64,000 nucleotides of DNA from Kazachstania africana CBS 2517. Its lineage: Eukaryota; Ascomycota; Saccharomycetes; Saccharomycetales; Saccharomycetaceae. The translations under genes were made by a program, and so were the position numbers. Positions within the stretch are counted from its first letter, which is position 1. Every line of letters starts with the position of its first letter. Positions 19,602 through 30,206 of the stretch are shown here, piece after piece. The notes under the pieces were generated by a model. That model was not told the origin of the DNA. It worked only from the letters and a program-made list of their open reading frames with translations, and searched no databases. The stretch spans positions 62,001 through 126,000 of the forward strand of contig NC_018948.1 of the NCBI RefSeq assembly GCF_000304475.1, in the 5' to 3' direction.

Positions 19602-22274
19602 ATGGCAAAGTCTAATAAGGAGTTAGAAGGCTGGGAGATCATAACGAAGGACCAAAATGGAAATATAATCGGTGATGATGATACCCATAGTCGACGTTCT
19701 CGAAGGGGTAGAGGCATTGAGAGGCATTATCTAAGAAGAAAATCAGATGCTGTCCAATTTGGATGTGGTGACAATGTTATATTTAGAGATGCGAGCGATA
19801 ATGATGGCGAAGTTACCGTATATTTCATTTTTGATATCAGACTCAATACTCTGAACAATTTGGTGGAAGTGTGGGCTTTTAATTACTTAAAATGGCACGA
19901 GCTCGATGCTGAACTCTATTATAAGCAGTTCCATCCAAAAGTGTTGGAATCAACTGAACCTGAAGGACATTTTGCCAAGTTGCTAGAGGATGAGCTAGAT
20001 AAGAAAGAACTATTCTTCGCTCTACAGCATAACGAACTACAACTAACAGATTTTGTTTCTTTGGCTAATATTATGGATATGGGCAGCTGGATTGATCCCA
20101 AGACTAAAAAGAATGCTTCCACAGATTTCTTTGTTAGATATATATGTTTACCAGATGGTAGTCATTTTGTTCCAATAGATATGGCGGTAGAGAAAGAAAC
20201 CGTTCAAAATATGAAACCAAAAGAGGCAGAAGAACACTTTAAGGATATTCTATTTCCTCAAAGTAAATCCTCAAATAATATCAAGAGTACTGGAAAGAAG
20301 AAAGGAACTGTCTCGAAAGGGCAACCTCAATTGAAAAAGATTAAAATTGAAAGTGATAGTTCCTTTGAAAGTGAATTTGATTCTGGAGAAGATGAAGATG
20401 ACAATAGTGATGCGATTGACGATTCGGAAGTTGTCGACTACGAGGATGAAGAAGATGCAGATGAAGATCTAAGTGAAAATGCAGACGATGAAAGCGAAAA
20501 CCAAGACATTAGTGATGTTGTGGAAGAAGAAGAAAAGTCCATTAGAAAAAGAAGAGGTCGCCCTAAAAAGATTAAAAGCGACACTCCTACACTTAAGGTC
20601 CCTCATGCACCCAAAACCGTCAAGGTGAAAGCACCAATGATCAGAAAATTTACGAAGAAAAACGTTGCTCGTGCTAAAAAGAAGTATACGCCATTTTCCA
20701 AAAGGTATAAATCAATCAAAGATGTACCAGATTTAACTAAACTTGCTGAATTCAACCAGAAATCAACAGAAGCTATCTTTCATGAATTAGAAACTAAATT
20801 AAATACAACAAAAAAGCATAAAATTGTGGAGACTATTTTTTCAAAAGTTAAGAAACAATTGTACTCATCTCATGGTAAAGAGGAAATCGTGAAAGCTGGT
20901 AATTTTGATGATTACCTACCAGCACGTGAAAATGAATTTGCATCTATATATTTGAGCGTGTACAGCGCTATTGAATCTGGTTCTGCAACTACAGTATATG
21001 TAGCAGGTACTCCGGGTGTGGGTAAAACATTGACTGTCAGAGAGGTTATCAGAGAATTGCAATATTCAGTCCAACAGGAGGAATTACCTGTATTTCATTA
21101 CGTAGAAATCAACGGGCTTAAAATGGTAAAACCAACTGACAGTTATGAAGTGCTGTGGAACAGAATCTCTGGTGAAAGGCTTACTTGGGGTGCTGCAATG
21201 GAATCATTAGAATTTTATTTTAGCAAAGTCCCCAAGGTAAAAAAACGTCCAATTGTCGTCTTATTAGATGAACTAGATGCCCTTATCAATAAAAATCAAG
21301 ATATCATGTACAATTTTTTCAACTGGACCACATATGAAAATGCAAATCTGATAGTTATAGCTGTTGCTAATACAATGGATCTACCGGAGCGTCAATTAGG
21401 TAACAAAGTTTCATCCAGAATCGGGTTTACAAGAATCATGTTTAGTGGGTATACACACGAAGAATTGAAAAATATTATCGATTTCAGATTGCAAGGTCTA
21501 AATAACTCATATTTTTATGTTGACACAAGGACAGGTAGCGCACATCTGATTGAAAATGCAGACGAAGAACAAGATATCGAAAATAAATTACCACCTGGTA
21601 TCAAGAGAGTTCGTCTTAAGATGAGTACTGATGCCATTGAAATTGCATCGAGAAAAGTTGCGAGTGTCAGTGGTGATGCAAGAAGAGCATTGAAGGTTTG
21701 CAAAAGGGCAGTAGAAATTGCAGAACAGCGTTATATGGCAAAGCATGGATATGCTTATGACGGACAAAAGATAGTAGACGGCGATGATGATACCCCTGAA
21801 GAAAAGGAGACGGACGTCGATGGGAATGAAGTTGAAGCACAGACAGTCCAGATTAGTCATATAATGAAGGCACTTAATGAGACCATCAATACAAATTCCA
21901 CAACATTTATCACTAGATTGTCATTCACTGCAAAATTATTTCTTCATGCATTATTAAATTTGGCTAAAAAGACGGGACTACAGGAACAATCGCTAGGGGA
22001 CGTTGTAGATGAGATTAAACTAGTACTTGATGTTAATGGCAACAATAAATTTATATTAGGAATTGCAGAGGCCCTATATCAAAAGGGAGGAGCTAATGTT
22101 TCTGAACAACTTAGAATAATATCGTGGGATTTTGTAATGGGACAGTTAATAGAAGCCGGTGTTCTCATAAGGCAAAACATGAAGAATGAAAGAATAAGCT
22201 GTGTCAGATTGAACATATCGGAGGAAGATGTCCTGAGGGCTATCGAGCAGGATGAAACATTGAAGGGGTTGTAG
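19602..22274 (+). CDS. ORC1: Origin recognition complex subunit 1
   Basis: Largest ORC subunit, an AAA+ ATPase that marks replication origins and binds silencers. The 890-residue protein (914 in S. cerevisiae) begins MAKSNKELEGWEIITKDQNG, with a BAH domain at about 40-190, an acidic linker containing a basic KRRGRPKKIKS patch, the conserved TKKNVARAKKKYTPFSKR segment, and the AAA+ core: Walker A AGTPGVGKTLTVRE, Walker B VLLDELDAL, then a winged-helix end. Intact Walker motifs and low divergence in the core identify ORC1 rather than its silencing paralogue SIR3, which has lost ATPase function. Confidence 0.97.
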   Translation: MAKSNKELEGWEIITKDQNGNIIGDDDTHSRRSRRGRGIERHYLRRKSDAVQFGCGDNVIFRDASDNDGEVTVYFIFDIRLNTLNNLVEVWAFNYLKWHELDAELYYKQFHPKVLESTEPEGHFAKLLEDELDKKELFFALQHNELQLTDFVSLANIMDMGSWIDPKTKKNASTDFFVRYICLPDGSHFVPIDMAVEKETVQNMKPKEAEEHFKDILFPQSKSSNNIKSTGKKKGTVSKGQPQLKKIKIESDSSFESEFDSGEDEDDNSDAIDDSEVVDYEDEEDADEDLSENADDESENQDISDVVEEEEKSIRKRRGRPKKIKSDTPTLKVPHAPKTVKVKAPMIRKFTKKNVARAKKKYTPFSKRYKSIKDVPDLTKLAEFNQKSTEAIFHELETKLNTTKKHKIVETIFSKVKKQLYSSHGKEEIVKAGNFDDYLPARENEFASIYLSVYSAIESGSATTVYVAGTPGVGKTLTVREVIRELQYSVQQEELPVFHYVEINGLKMVKPTDSYEVLWNRISGERLTWGAAMESLEFYFSKVPKVKKRPIVVLLDELDALINKNQDIMYNFFNWTTYENANLIVIAVANTMDLPERQLGNKVSSRIGFTRIMFSGYTHEELKNIIDFRLQGLNNSYFYVDTRTGSAHLIENADEEQDIENKLPPGIKRVRLKMSTDAIEIASRKVASVSGDARRALKVCKRAVEIAEQRYMAKHGYAYDGQKIVDGDDDTPEEKETDVDGNEVEAQTVQISHIMKALNETINTNSTTFITRLSFTAKLFLHALLNLAKKTGLQEQSLGDVVDEIKLVLDVNGNNKFILGIAEALYQKGGANVSEQLRIISWDFVMGQLIEAGVLIRQNMKNERISCVRLNISEEDVLRAIEQDETLKGL

Positions 22275-22397
22275 ACATATGTTTGTGTATATATCAGAAT
22301 ATCTAATAAAGGAAATGCAATACTATATGGGAGGAATACTTGTATAGAAGGGATAGAGTTGGCGAACAGGTTCCATTACAATGAAAGGAAGGATTAT

Positions 22398-23093
22398 TCA
22401 TGCACGAGGGGTCTTTAATTTAGTTGATGATGAAGGAGATGATTTATTCTTCGAAAGTTTGCTACCGAAGCGTTTGTACAAGAGTATAGGGTCCCCAGTG
22501 TCTTTAATTTCACTGATAGTTAAGGTTAAGCTAAAGATCTTGGCCAAAGCAATTTTGAAGATCTTCTGTATATTTATTGATTTTGCCGTCGAGCAAAAAA
22601 CCAACGGTGCATCCATTACTTCTGAATAATCTAATGCAGTTTTCGAAACCTGCCTTTGGTACTCTTCGTCGAGGTCGATGAACAGATCGTATTTAGTGCC
22701 GACCAGTATTGGAATAGCCTGATTGTTGAGCCCATATGCTTGTCTATACCATTCCTTTACAGATTCCAGCGTCTCTGGTCGAGTCAAATCGAAGAGAAAT
22801 ATAATAGCTGCGGAACCTACGGCTGCCAAGGGCAGCATATTAATGAATTCACGTTGTCCACCGAGATCCATCAGAGAGAAGACAATATCCGTAGATCGTA
22901 AATTCACTTTACGTTTCAGAAAATTGACACCCAATGTCTGAGTGTATTCTTCGTCGAAGATATTTTGAACATACTTCACCATTAAAGAAGTCTTGCCAAC
23001 CTGAGCATCACCTACCAAACCGACTTGGATGTCAACCTGATTTCGTACAAAAGGAATTTGCTGATGTTTTTCATGCTCTTCAGAAGCTACCAT
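22398..23093 (-). CDS. TEM1: Ras-like GTPase Tem1 of the mitotic exit network
   Basis: Tem1 at the spindle pole triggers mitotic exit through Cdc15. The 231-residue protein (245 in S. cerevisiae) has P-loop GDAQVGKTS, switch [10 protein letters not shown], and the base-binding motif GTKYD. The core [18 protein letters not shown]...[11 protein letters not shown] is nearly identical to S. cerevisiae. The C-terminal tail is short and Ser-rich without a CAAX box, as expected. Start chosen at ATG (MVASEEHEK); the frame continues upstream only from a GTG. Convergent with ORC1. Confidence 0.96.
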   Translation of the reverse strand: MVASEEHEKHQQIPFVRNQVDIQVGLVGDAQVGKTSLMVKYVQNIFDEEYTQTLGVNFLKRKVNLRSTDIVFSLMDLGGQREFINMLPLAAVGSAAIIFLFDLTRPETLESVKEWYRQAYGLNNQAIPILVGTKYDLFIDLDEEYQRQVSKTALDYSEVMDAPLVFCSTAKSINIQKIFKIALAKIFSLTLTISEIKDTGDPILLYKRFGSKLSKNKSSPSSSTKLKTPRA

Positions 23094-23847
23094 TATTAAC
23101 ACTCCCACAGCAACTACCTGTCAATTCTCCTGTTTACCTGACCACAACTCTCTATAGTCAGTCCTAGCAATATATGTTAATACGTCTGTTACCACTACCA
23201 AAGATCCTTCCGAAGGTCTTGCCATTTTCAATGTTTACAATTTTTTCTCTTTTGGGATTTTCTCCATATAGAGAAATTTCCCATTCGGGACTTAATTGCC
23301 AGAATTCAGACTTTGACTGTTTTCTCGACTTCCACCCATACATACAGTTTAGAGCCCAGACATTCTATGTTTCATTTTCATTTTTTGCAAAAAAAATTCC
23401 TGAAGTTTCGGGAAAACTTTTCCAGAATTTTTCAGTCTGCGCGGGCGGCTTTCAGCAGCGTGGAGGACGCCGCGCAGGAGGGAGGGAAACTTCCAACGGG
23501 ACGGGAGGTTTGCTCTCCCTGGACTGAGAAATCTAGTTCCCGCATCAGGGTGGCTCCGAAATTTACTGGGAAAGAACGTCCCACAGCGCCTGCTGAAACT
23601 TCATCCTAGGCTGGGGATGCTACGCTCGCGAGACGGATTCCTAGGCAGAGAAGACGGCCTGCGGCACCATCGCAATTCTTGACAAATTTTGTACTGGGAA
23701 GCAGTCCGTCGGGATGCGTAAGGAACGCACTCTAGTATTTTGTAATACTGCTAAAATGATTAAGCTTGGATTTATAGAGTATATCTTGTCCTTGTCCCAA
23801 TATAGAATCTTTACGAAACCACACAAGTATACCGATTTAGACTAATC
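23094..23847 (+). promoter_or_regulatory. RPS1B promoter with GC-rich island
   Basis: TEM1-RPS1B divergent gap. Reading towards RPS1B: a Rap1 site, a T/A-rich tract including AAAAAAATTCC, then a GC-rich island at about 23431-23670, then AT-rich DNA to the start. This repeats the layout seen at RPL6A. Several open frames run through the island but none resembles a protein. No tRNA-type internal boxes or snoRNA boxes were recognised. Confidence 0.6.
23332..23344 (+). promoter_or_regulatory. Rap1 binding site of RPS1B
   Basis: CCACCCATACATA matches the Rap1 consensus of ribosomal protein promoters. It lies about 500 bp upstream of the RPS1B start, similar to the distance at RPL6A in this window. 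Edge positions may be off by one base. Confidence 0.75.
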
Positions 23848-24615
23848 ATGGCTGTTGGTAAGAATAAGAGATTATCCAAGGGTAAGAAGGGTTTAAAGAA
23901 GAAGGTTGTTGACCCATTCACCAGAAAGGAATGGTTTGATATCAAGGCCCCATCCACTTTTGAAAACAGAAATGTTGGTAAGACCTTAGTCAACAAGTCC
24001 ACCGGTTTAAAGAACGCCGCTGATGCCTTAAAGGGCAGAGTTGTCGAAGTTTGTTTAGCCGACTTACAAGGTTCTGAAGATCACTCCTTCAGAAAGGTTA
24101 AATTAAGAGTTGATGAAGTTCAAGGTAAGAACTTATTAACCAACTTCCACGGTATGGACTTCACCACTGACAAGTTAAGATCTATGGTCAGAAAGTGGCA
24201 AACTTTAATTGAAGCCAATGTCACCGTCAAGACTTCTGATGACTACGTCTTAAGAGTCTTCGCCATTGCCTTCACCAGAAAGCAAGCTAACCAAGTTAAG
24301 AGAACTGCTTACGCTCAATCTTCTCACATCAGAGCTATCAGAAAGGTTATTTCTGAAATCTTAACTAGAGAAGTTCAAAACTCCACTTTAGCTCAATTGA
24401 CTTCCAAATTAATTCCAGAAGTTATTAACAAGGAAATTGAAAACGCTACCAAGGACATCTTCCCATTACAAAACGTTCACATCAGAAAGGTTAAGTTATT
24501 AAAACAACCAAAATTCGATTTAGGTTCCTTATTAGCTTTACACGGTGAAGGTTCTGGTGAAGAAAAGGGTAAGAAGGTTGCTGGTTTCAAAGATGAAGTT
24601 TTAGAAACTGTGTAA
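23848..24615 (+). CDS. RPS1B: 40S ribosomal protein S1 (eS1)
   Basis: Small-subunit ribosomal protein near the mRNA exit channel. Length is 255 residues, equal to S. cerevisiae Rps1, starting [20 protein letters not shown]. No intron, as in S. cerevisiae. Codon use is strongly biased; of about 25 leucine codons all but one are TTA, unlike the TTG preference of S. cerevisiae ribosomal genes. RPS1A and RPS1B are duplicates; position between TEM1 and MFT1 indicates RPS1B. Confidence 0.97.
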   Translation: MAVGKNKRLSKGKKGLKKKVVDPFTRKEWFDIKAPSTFENRNVGKTLVNKSTGLKNAADALKGRVVEVCLADLQGSEDHSFRKVKLRVDEVQGKNLLTNFHGMDFTTDKLRSMVRKWQTLIEANVTVKTSDDYVLRVFAIAFTRKQANQVKRTAYAQSSHIRAIRKVISEILTREVQNSTLAQLTSKLIPEVINKEIENATKDIFPLQNVHIRKVKLLKQPKFDLGSLLALHGEGSGEEKGKKVAGFKDEVLETV

Positions 24616-24805
24616 ATCAAATAAATAAAATAATATATACTCATTATTTTTTACATGTACAAGTTTTAACCAATAAATATATTAAATTAACTTTTATAGA
24701 TGGCTGAAGTCACGTTTAGAATTGTGGTGTATATTTATCTACAATGAAGGGTACTAAAAATAGTGATTATAAAGAATAAATATACATGTTTAATAAATAA
24801 AAGGT

Positions 24806-25918
24806 TCATGTGTCGACGTTATCTATGTCAATATTACTTTCCATGTCTGGGAGCGGTTTGTCTTCGTCCTCAACAGCTCCTTGAACATCATCATCATCCT
24901 CCTCGTCAACGATCATTTCATCATCTTGCTCATCGCCCATCTGTTCTTCGCTTTCCTGAAGTTCCTCAAAATCCTCATCACTATCATTTGTTTCCACTTT
25001 TGAAAATTCCGATTCTTCATCAATATTATCATCATAAGAACCTTCACTATTTTCTTGCTCAAAGTCATTTTGCCTCTTATACTTTGCTTTTGTTTCTTCT
25101 TCCTCATCTTCTTCGTAATCATCCATATAATCCTCCGCCAATTCAGGTTCTTCTTCTTGCGATCTTTCATCATTTCTTCTGCTCATTTCCTCTTGTAAAA
25201 TGGAGGTAATCTTACTGAATACATTAGCGTCTTTCAACCATTTCCCCTTATAGGACACTAACTCCTTTGATAACTTCTCAATATCAGATTTCATCGAATC
25301 ATTGATGTGTTTAACTTCTCTAGGCCCCTTCGAAAAATCATCGTACACGCGATATTTCTTCTCACTACTTGTTGATCTACTATTATCAGTTTTCAAATAG
25401 TTACTCTCGATCAACTTATTTGTTAGGCTAACACCAAGCTCTTTATCCCATTCTTCACGTGAAATTGATATAGATGTCTTGCCTCGTGATAGAGCTTCCA
25501 TTTCCTTATTCAATAGATGGACACTGTCATACATCCTTTGTAGTCTGTAGATATGATCGCCTAATCTAGATTGTATCTTCTTCAATTGAGGTAAAGCTTC
25601 CTTAGCTTGTGCATCTACAGAATCCCTCATTTGTTCATACGATTGTTGCCAATGCTCTGAAGCTATCTTTTTAGTCTCTATCGATGACTGAATTTCCAGT
25701 AGTCGGACTTGAGCAGTTTCCTTAAGAGCCTTGATCTTCTCTCCACTTAACACAGATTCTTCTTCTGCACTTGGTTCAGGAAGTTGGCCTCTCAATATCT
25801 GGTCAGAAAGTTTCGTCACTCTGCCTATAACGTCAACGTACTTGTTAAAGGCACCATCTTGCTCACTGTAATGCACTTTTTTCTTTACCTGGTTCACTTG
25901 GACATTTGTAAGAGGCAT
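24806..25918 (-). CDS. MFT1: THO complex subunit Mft1
   Basis: THO couples transcription elongation to mRNA export and limits R-loops. The 370-residue protein (392 in S. cerevisiae) matches at the N-terminus (VNQVKKKVHYSEQDGAFNKY), in the coiled-coil middle (RLQRMYDSVHLLNKEMEALS, REEWDKELGVSL, YRVYDDFSKGPREV) and ends in a long acidic tail from about residue 265. Start chosen at MPLTNVQVN to align with MPLSQKQID; an in-frame upstream ATG adds ten residues and is less likely. Convergent with RPS1B. Confidence 0.92.
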   Translation of the reverse strand: MPLTNVQVNQVKKKVHYSEQDGAFNKYVDVIGRVTKLSDQILRGQLPEPSAEEESVLSGEKIKALKETAQVRLLEIQSSIETKKIASEHWQQSYEQMRDSVDAQAKEALPQLKKIQSRLGDHIYRLQRMYDSVHLLNKEMEALSRGKTSISISREEWDKELGVSLTNKLIESNYLKTDNSRSTSSEKKYRVYDDFSKGPREVKHINDSMKSDIEKLSKELVSYKGKWLKDANVFSKITSILQEEMSRRNDERSQEEEPELAEDYMDDYEEDEEEETKAKYKRQNDFEQENSEGSYDDNIDEESEFSKVETNDSDEDFEELQESEEQMGDEQDDEMIVDEEDDDDVQGAVEDEDKPLPDMESNIDIDNVDT

Positions 25919-26131
25919 ATTTAGTGATCTTAAACAATGATCTTCCACTGAATCAGCTGCTCCTTCACAATAAATTTTCTTAGAGCTGTGATACTCAAAG
26001 TACTGAAAAAATTATACAAGCTTTAGTTATTTTTTCGCTTAACAAAGAAAAAGACAGTATAGGAATATGGTGTTTTGTCATTTTAATGCAAATTATATAT
26101 ATATATAAGACTTGTCATCTCAGTATGTAGT

Positions 26132-28702
26132 TTATAATGATTGTTCCTGAGTAAAGGGTGTATCTTCTGGGTTTGTTGGGGAATCTTTGCGTTTCAACAG
26201 CATGTTTTTTATGTCGAGAAGTGGCAGCTGTCTATTAGTTCTATTCCCACTAATGATTCTATCAGCTCTTGTCGTCTTCGGTGCAAACCGCGATTCGGAT
26301 ATAGGTTTGACAGTGGTTTCTGCACATTTAATATCAGCTTGTTTCAAAGCATGTTCTGCAGAGACTAGTGTCATGTAAAAATCTATCACCTTCTGGTGCG
26401 CGCCGATTCTATTTTTGTCAAAGTTTAAAACTTGTAGTCCCTCTCTTGAAACTGCTCTTGAGAGAGCCACATATGCTTGACCTTTTTCAAAGATTCTCCT
26501 GAGATCAACTTTTACTTTCGGTAAAGTTTGGCCTTGTGATTTGTGAATCGATAATGACCATGCTAACATGAGAGGGAGCTGGATTCTAGAGACAATAGGT
26601 TTTTCATGTTCGTCTTCTATAGCCCAATCTTCGGGCTCTACCAGGACTGTTCTAGTGGCCAAGTCTGAAGTTTTGAAACGAACTAAAGGCAGTCTTCTTC
26701 CAGATGAATTATTATGTAATTGTCTCAACAGAGCTTTCTTTCTGGCCAAATTTTGTTTCACCTCGGGGTCACTACCTAGTTCCTTATCCAAGAATTCAAA
26801 GATACTGGATCCTAGGGGTTCCATAGAATTCTCTGGCTCAGTTTGACAAAATTTATCTTTAACCAATTTTTGTCTCTTTTGATTTGCTTCTTCTTCATCT
26901 GTCATCATCTCTTTGAGTTCATGCAAATAGGAGGGGTTATGAACCATTCTCTCTAGGTCCTTTACGGGATGTCTCGGATTGGATATTAAGTTGTTATAAA
27001 ACATATAAGTGTCTGCATCGATAAAATCAATAACTTTCCCCAAGGAACCGTTCACTAATTTGGCATCTATATTCTTGATCATCATCACTTGAGCACCAAC
27101 TTTTAAATGAAGCTGCTTGGGTGCTAAAAAATTCTGAAGCAATTTTTCCTTGAGTTCTTGGTCTTCTAAAGAACCACCATCGATAGCATTGAAAGTATGA
27201 ACCTTACCAGGGAGACGAGTTAAGCGAGCGCTATTGGCTCTATCAACCTCATTTCTAGTACTGTACAGTTCGGCGGGGATAATTTCATCGTTTGGTAATG
27301 GTCGACTAAGCTTCTTAAATTCTCTTTCCGTATCCTCATCGATCTGTCCGAGCCTCATTTTATTGAGCATCTCAATAAATTTGGTATCACCTTGTTGTCT
27401 GAACACTCTTTGTAACATGATAGTTAATTGAATACCTGTTTTCCATGCCTTTGATTCGAAGGCAAATTTTGTTGGGTTTTCTGGATCTTTGGATACAGGT
27501 GGTAATTGGAAGAAATCTCCACAAAGAATTAATTGAATACCGCCAAATGGGGAGTGATTTTTCCTTATCCTCTGGGCAATGTAGTCTAGTTTGTCGAGCA
27601 ATTCTGCATCAATCATGGAAATTTCATCTACAACCAAAGCGCTAATATTTTCCCAACGTTTAAGATGTTTTCTCGATCTTCGAACTTTCTTATATAATCT
27701 ATCTGCGTCACCTTTAGCTAATCCAACGCCTGAAAAAGAATGGATTGTAAACCCACCAATGTTACATGCTGCCAGACCGGTAGAAGCTGTAACTGCTACT
27801 TCTTCAGCACCATATTTACTTTTAAGGCGTTTAATCATCTCTTTCAGCAAAACAGATTTACCTGTACCTGCACTACCTGTATAAAAAATATTGTACCCTT
27901 TTTCAGCCAAATCAATTATATGCTCTTGCTCCCTACTAAGACGGATGGGAATCTTGACTTTGACATTTGGCGGCAGTTTTGGTCTCTCATCTATATCGTC
28001 AGAGTTCGTAAATGTGGGTGCTTGGGTAAGTAAAGTGAATTTATTGCCAAATGTCAATTTTGACTGTTCTTGTAAAATTTCAATACTTCTTTCATCAGAG
28101 AGAGCACTGTTGTTAACTTCATTGCTTGAAATGTTGTTATTTAATGGAGATCCCTTGTTGGTAGGAATGCTGATTTTGTCCGGTATTGATCCATAATTAA
28201 AACTTGACTGTTCAAAATGTGGTCTACTCTCTCTTAAGGATGCTTCCAGCATATCTTCTACTTTTACGTCATTGGAAAAAGTTGGAGCATTCTCTACAAC
28301 AACGTTAAGTGACGTCGTAGAACTATCTGAATCTAAAAGCTCTATGACACTATCCGAAATCTTTTCACCAGTCCAACCTGGTTTCTTTCCCTCCGGTTGT
28401 GGAATGACGAAACTGGACGGCACCACTTGTCTGACACGATTTGCAAGAGGGCTATGGACATTTGGTTGGATATTACCATCCCAGTCATCGGAATCGGAAA
28501 GCATATCAGCTAACTCACTGAGCTCATGAGACGTTAGTTTTGGTTTCTTGTTTGCATTTATTGGAGTACTTTCCAAAGACGATGCAGCTCTAATATGGGT
28601 CATTTGAGGTATTAGTTGGAGCGCAAATGATCTAGGAAAAGGATAAGGAAACTTCGTGCGAATAAGCGGTCTTCTGATTAGTTGCCTTGTCCAATAGAGC
28701 AT
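26132..28702 (-). CDS. PIF1: Pif1 5'-3' DNA helicase
   Basis: Acts in mitochondria and nucleus: telomerase removal, G-quadruplex unwinding, mtDNA upkeep. The 856-residue protein (859 in S. cerevisiae) opens with an Arg-rich amphipathic presequence ([20 protein letters not shown]) fit for mitochondrial import, a polar region of about 200 residues, and a superfamily 1B helicase core: Walker [16 protein letters not shown], Walker [11 protein letters not shown], the GDFFQLPPV motif, and the C-terminal [14 protein letters not shown] and YVALSRA motifs. A second ATG (MTHIRAASS) about 33 codons in could give a nuclear form, as in S. cerevisiae. RRM3 is the paralogue; presequence and position indicate PIF1. 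Confidence 0.96.
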   Translation of the reverse strand: MLYWTRQLIRRPLIRTKFPYPFPRSFALQLIPQMTHIRAASSLESTPINANKKPKLTSHELSELADMLSDSDDWDGNIQPNVHSPLANRVRQVVPSSFVIPQPEGKKPGWTGEKISDSVIELLDSDSSTTSLNVVVENAPTFSNDVKVEDMLEASLRESRPHFEQSSFNYGSIPDKISIPTNKGSPLNNNISSNEVNNSALSDERSIEILQEQSKLTFGNKFTLLTQAPTFTNSDDIDERPKLPPNVKVKIPIRLSREQEHIIDLAEKGYNIFYTGSAGTGKSVLLKEMIKRLKSKYGAEEVAVTASTGLAACNIGGFTIHSFSGVGLAKGDADRLYKKVRRSRKHLKRWENISALVVDEISMIDAELLDKLDYIAQRIRKNHSPFGGIQLILCGDFFQLPPVSKDPENPTKFAFESKAWKTGIQLTIMLQRVFRQQGDTKFIEMLNKMRLGQIDEDTEREFKKLSRPLPNDEIIPAELYSTRNEVDRANSARLTRLPGKVHTFNAIDGGSLEDQELKEKLLQNFLAPKQLHLKVGAQVMMIKNIDAKLVNGSLGKVIDFIDADTYMFYNNLISNPRHPVKDLERMVHNPSYLHELKEMMTDEEEANQKRQKLVKDKFCQTEPENSMEPLGSSIFEFLDKELGSDPEVKQNLARKKALLRQLHNNSSGRRLPLVRFKTSDLATRTVLVEPEDWAIEDEHEKPIVSRIQLPLMLAWSLSIHKSQGQTLPKVKVDLRRIFEKGQAYVALSRAVSREGLQVLNFDKNRIGAHQKVIDFYMTLVSAEHALKQADIKCAETTVKPISESRFAPKTTRADRIISGNRTNRQLPLLDIKNMLLKRKDSPTNPEDTPFTQEQSL

Positions 28703-28989
28703 ATACGCATTTGATCAAATACAAAAAAATAATAAAAATTCAACAGCTAACAGAAGGTAAACTGCAATATGCTATCAATAAGTCTGAGAACCTTTCAAAT
28801 ACTGCTACCTTGAGGATATTACCGCAACATTAACTTGTGAAGATGGTCTTAGCAATTCTTATCGAAACTCATATTATAACACTTCACGCGTCTTGATTCG
28901 TTCACGCGATTGAGATTTTCAAGTCAGATTTATGAAAAGTTCGATGCGATGAGCATCCCATTTAACAATTGATAGTGCTAAGACAAGCT

Positions 28990-30102
28990 ATGCTCCAGTT
29001 CGGTAAATTGCGGGTGAAAAGGGAGCACTTGAATCTCCAGAATGTTCTGCATGCTGGACAGAGTTTCAGGTGGATTTTCCATGCGGATAAGGATTACTAT
29101 GCTACCAGTATGAAGGTCGGAAGTTACTCTGAATATTGCATTGTTCTTTTGAAACAGCAAGACGAAAACACCATAGAGTACGCATCTGTTGGAAACGTAT
29201 GTGAGATGAACGTGTTGGGTAAGCACTTAGAAGACTATTTTAGGCTTGAAGTGGATTTAGCAGAGGTGCATGCCAATGAATGGATTCCCAGTGATAGTAA
29301 GTTTAAAGGTTTGCCTTCACAAGGTATAAGAATTCTGGGTCAAGAACCTTGGGAAACTTTGATTTCGTTCATTTGCTCTAGCAATAATAATATCTCAAGA
29401 ATTACAAAAATGTGTCATAATTTATGTTCATATTATGGGAACAAACTTGACGAATTTGATTCACTGCAATTCTACTCTTTCCCAACAAGTGAGGACCTTG
29501 TCAAAAGGGCCACTGAAGCGGAATTAAGAGAGCTGGGGTTTGGATACAGGGCCAAGTATATCCTTGAAACTGCAAAGAAAATTGTATTAGCAAAGAAGGC
29601 CGAAGGATTTTCGACTGATCAAGAGTATTTCAAGAACTTGATGGAAACAAAATCAATCGGAGAAGTAAAAGAGACTCTAATGTCTTTCAGTGGTGTGGGA
29701 CCTAAAGTAGCAGACTGTGTCTGTCTGATGGGGCTGCGTATGGATCATGTTGTTCCCGTAGACGTCCACGTTGGAAGAATTGCTAAAAGGGACTACCAAA
29801 TAAGTGCCAGTAAGATGGAGATCTCCAAGCTTAGAGAAACGTATAGTCAACTTCCCATTACTAAAAAAAAGATTAATCTTGAACTGGATTATATAGGTCT
29901 GCAGCTTACAAAAAAATGGGGAAGATATGCTGGTTGGGCGCAGGGTTTGCTCTTCTTCAAGGAAATTGGCGGCGCAAGTGGTGTTACCACGAATGAGAAC
30001 ATTAAGAGGCGTAGATCAGGGGTGGAAGAAGTAGATACAGAAAACAAGAGACTCTCTAGAGTGAAGACTGAAACTGTAACGTCGGAAATAAAAAAGCTTT
30101 AA
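28990..30102 (+). CDS. OGG1: 8-oxoguanine DNA glycosylase/lyase
   Basis: Removes 8-oxoguanine opposite C in base excision repair. The 370-residue protein (376 in S. cerevisiae) has the N-terminal OGG fold (HAGQSFRWIF), EPWETLISFICSSNNNI, LGFGYRAKYI, and the helix-hairpin-helix GPD motif GVGPKVADCVCLMGL with the catalytic Lys, followed by VPVDVHVGRIAKRDY with the catalytic Asp. Start chosen at MLQFGKLRV to match MSYKFGKLAI; the frame upstream opens only at a TTG. Divergent from PIF1 across 287 bp. Confidence 0.95.
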   Translation: MLQFGKLRVKREHLNLQNVLHAGQSFRWIFHADKDYYATSMKVGSYSEYCIVLLKQQDENTIEYASVGNVCEMNVLGKHLEDYFRLEVDLAEVHANEWIPSDSKFKGLPSQGIRILGQEPWETLISFICSSNNNISRITKMCHNLCSYYGNKLDEFDSLQFYSFPTSEDLVKRATEAELRELGFGYRAKYILETAKKIVLAKKAEGFSTDQEYFKNLMETKSIGEVKETLMSFSGVGPKVADCVCLMGLRMDHVVPVDVHVGRIAKRDYQISASKMEISKLRETYSQLPITKKKINLELDYIGLQLTKKWGRYAGWAQGLLFFKEIGGASGVTTNENIKRRRSGVEEVDTENKRLSRVKTETVTSEIKKL

Positions 30103-30206
30103 AACGATACGCAGTGTCAAAATAAACCGCTATATATTCATAAGATGCATTAATTTTAGATATATATATATATATATTTATATTAATCTCAGTGCAGTAT
30201 GCCATA

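Noticed and set aside
23174..23609. Overlapping plus-strand frames across the RPS1B promoter island
   Set aside because: GC-rich DNA has few stop codons; the two frames overlap and show no protein features.
24763..25209. A 148-codon plus-strand frame rich in His, Pro and Leu
   Set aside because: It is the antisense of the acidic tail of MFT1; low-complexity acidic codons read backwards give such frames.
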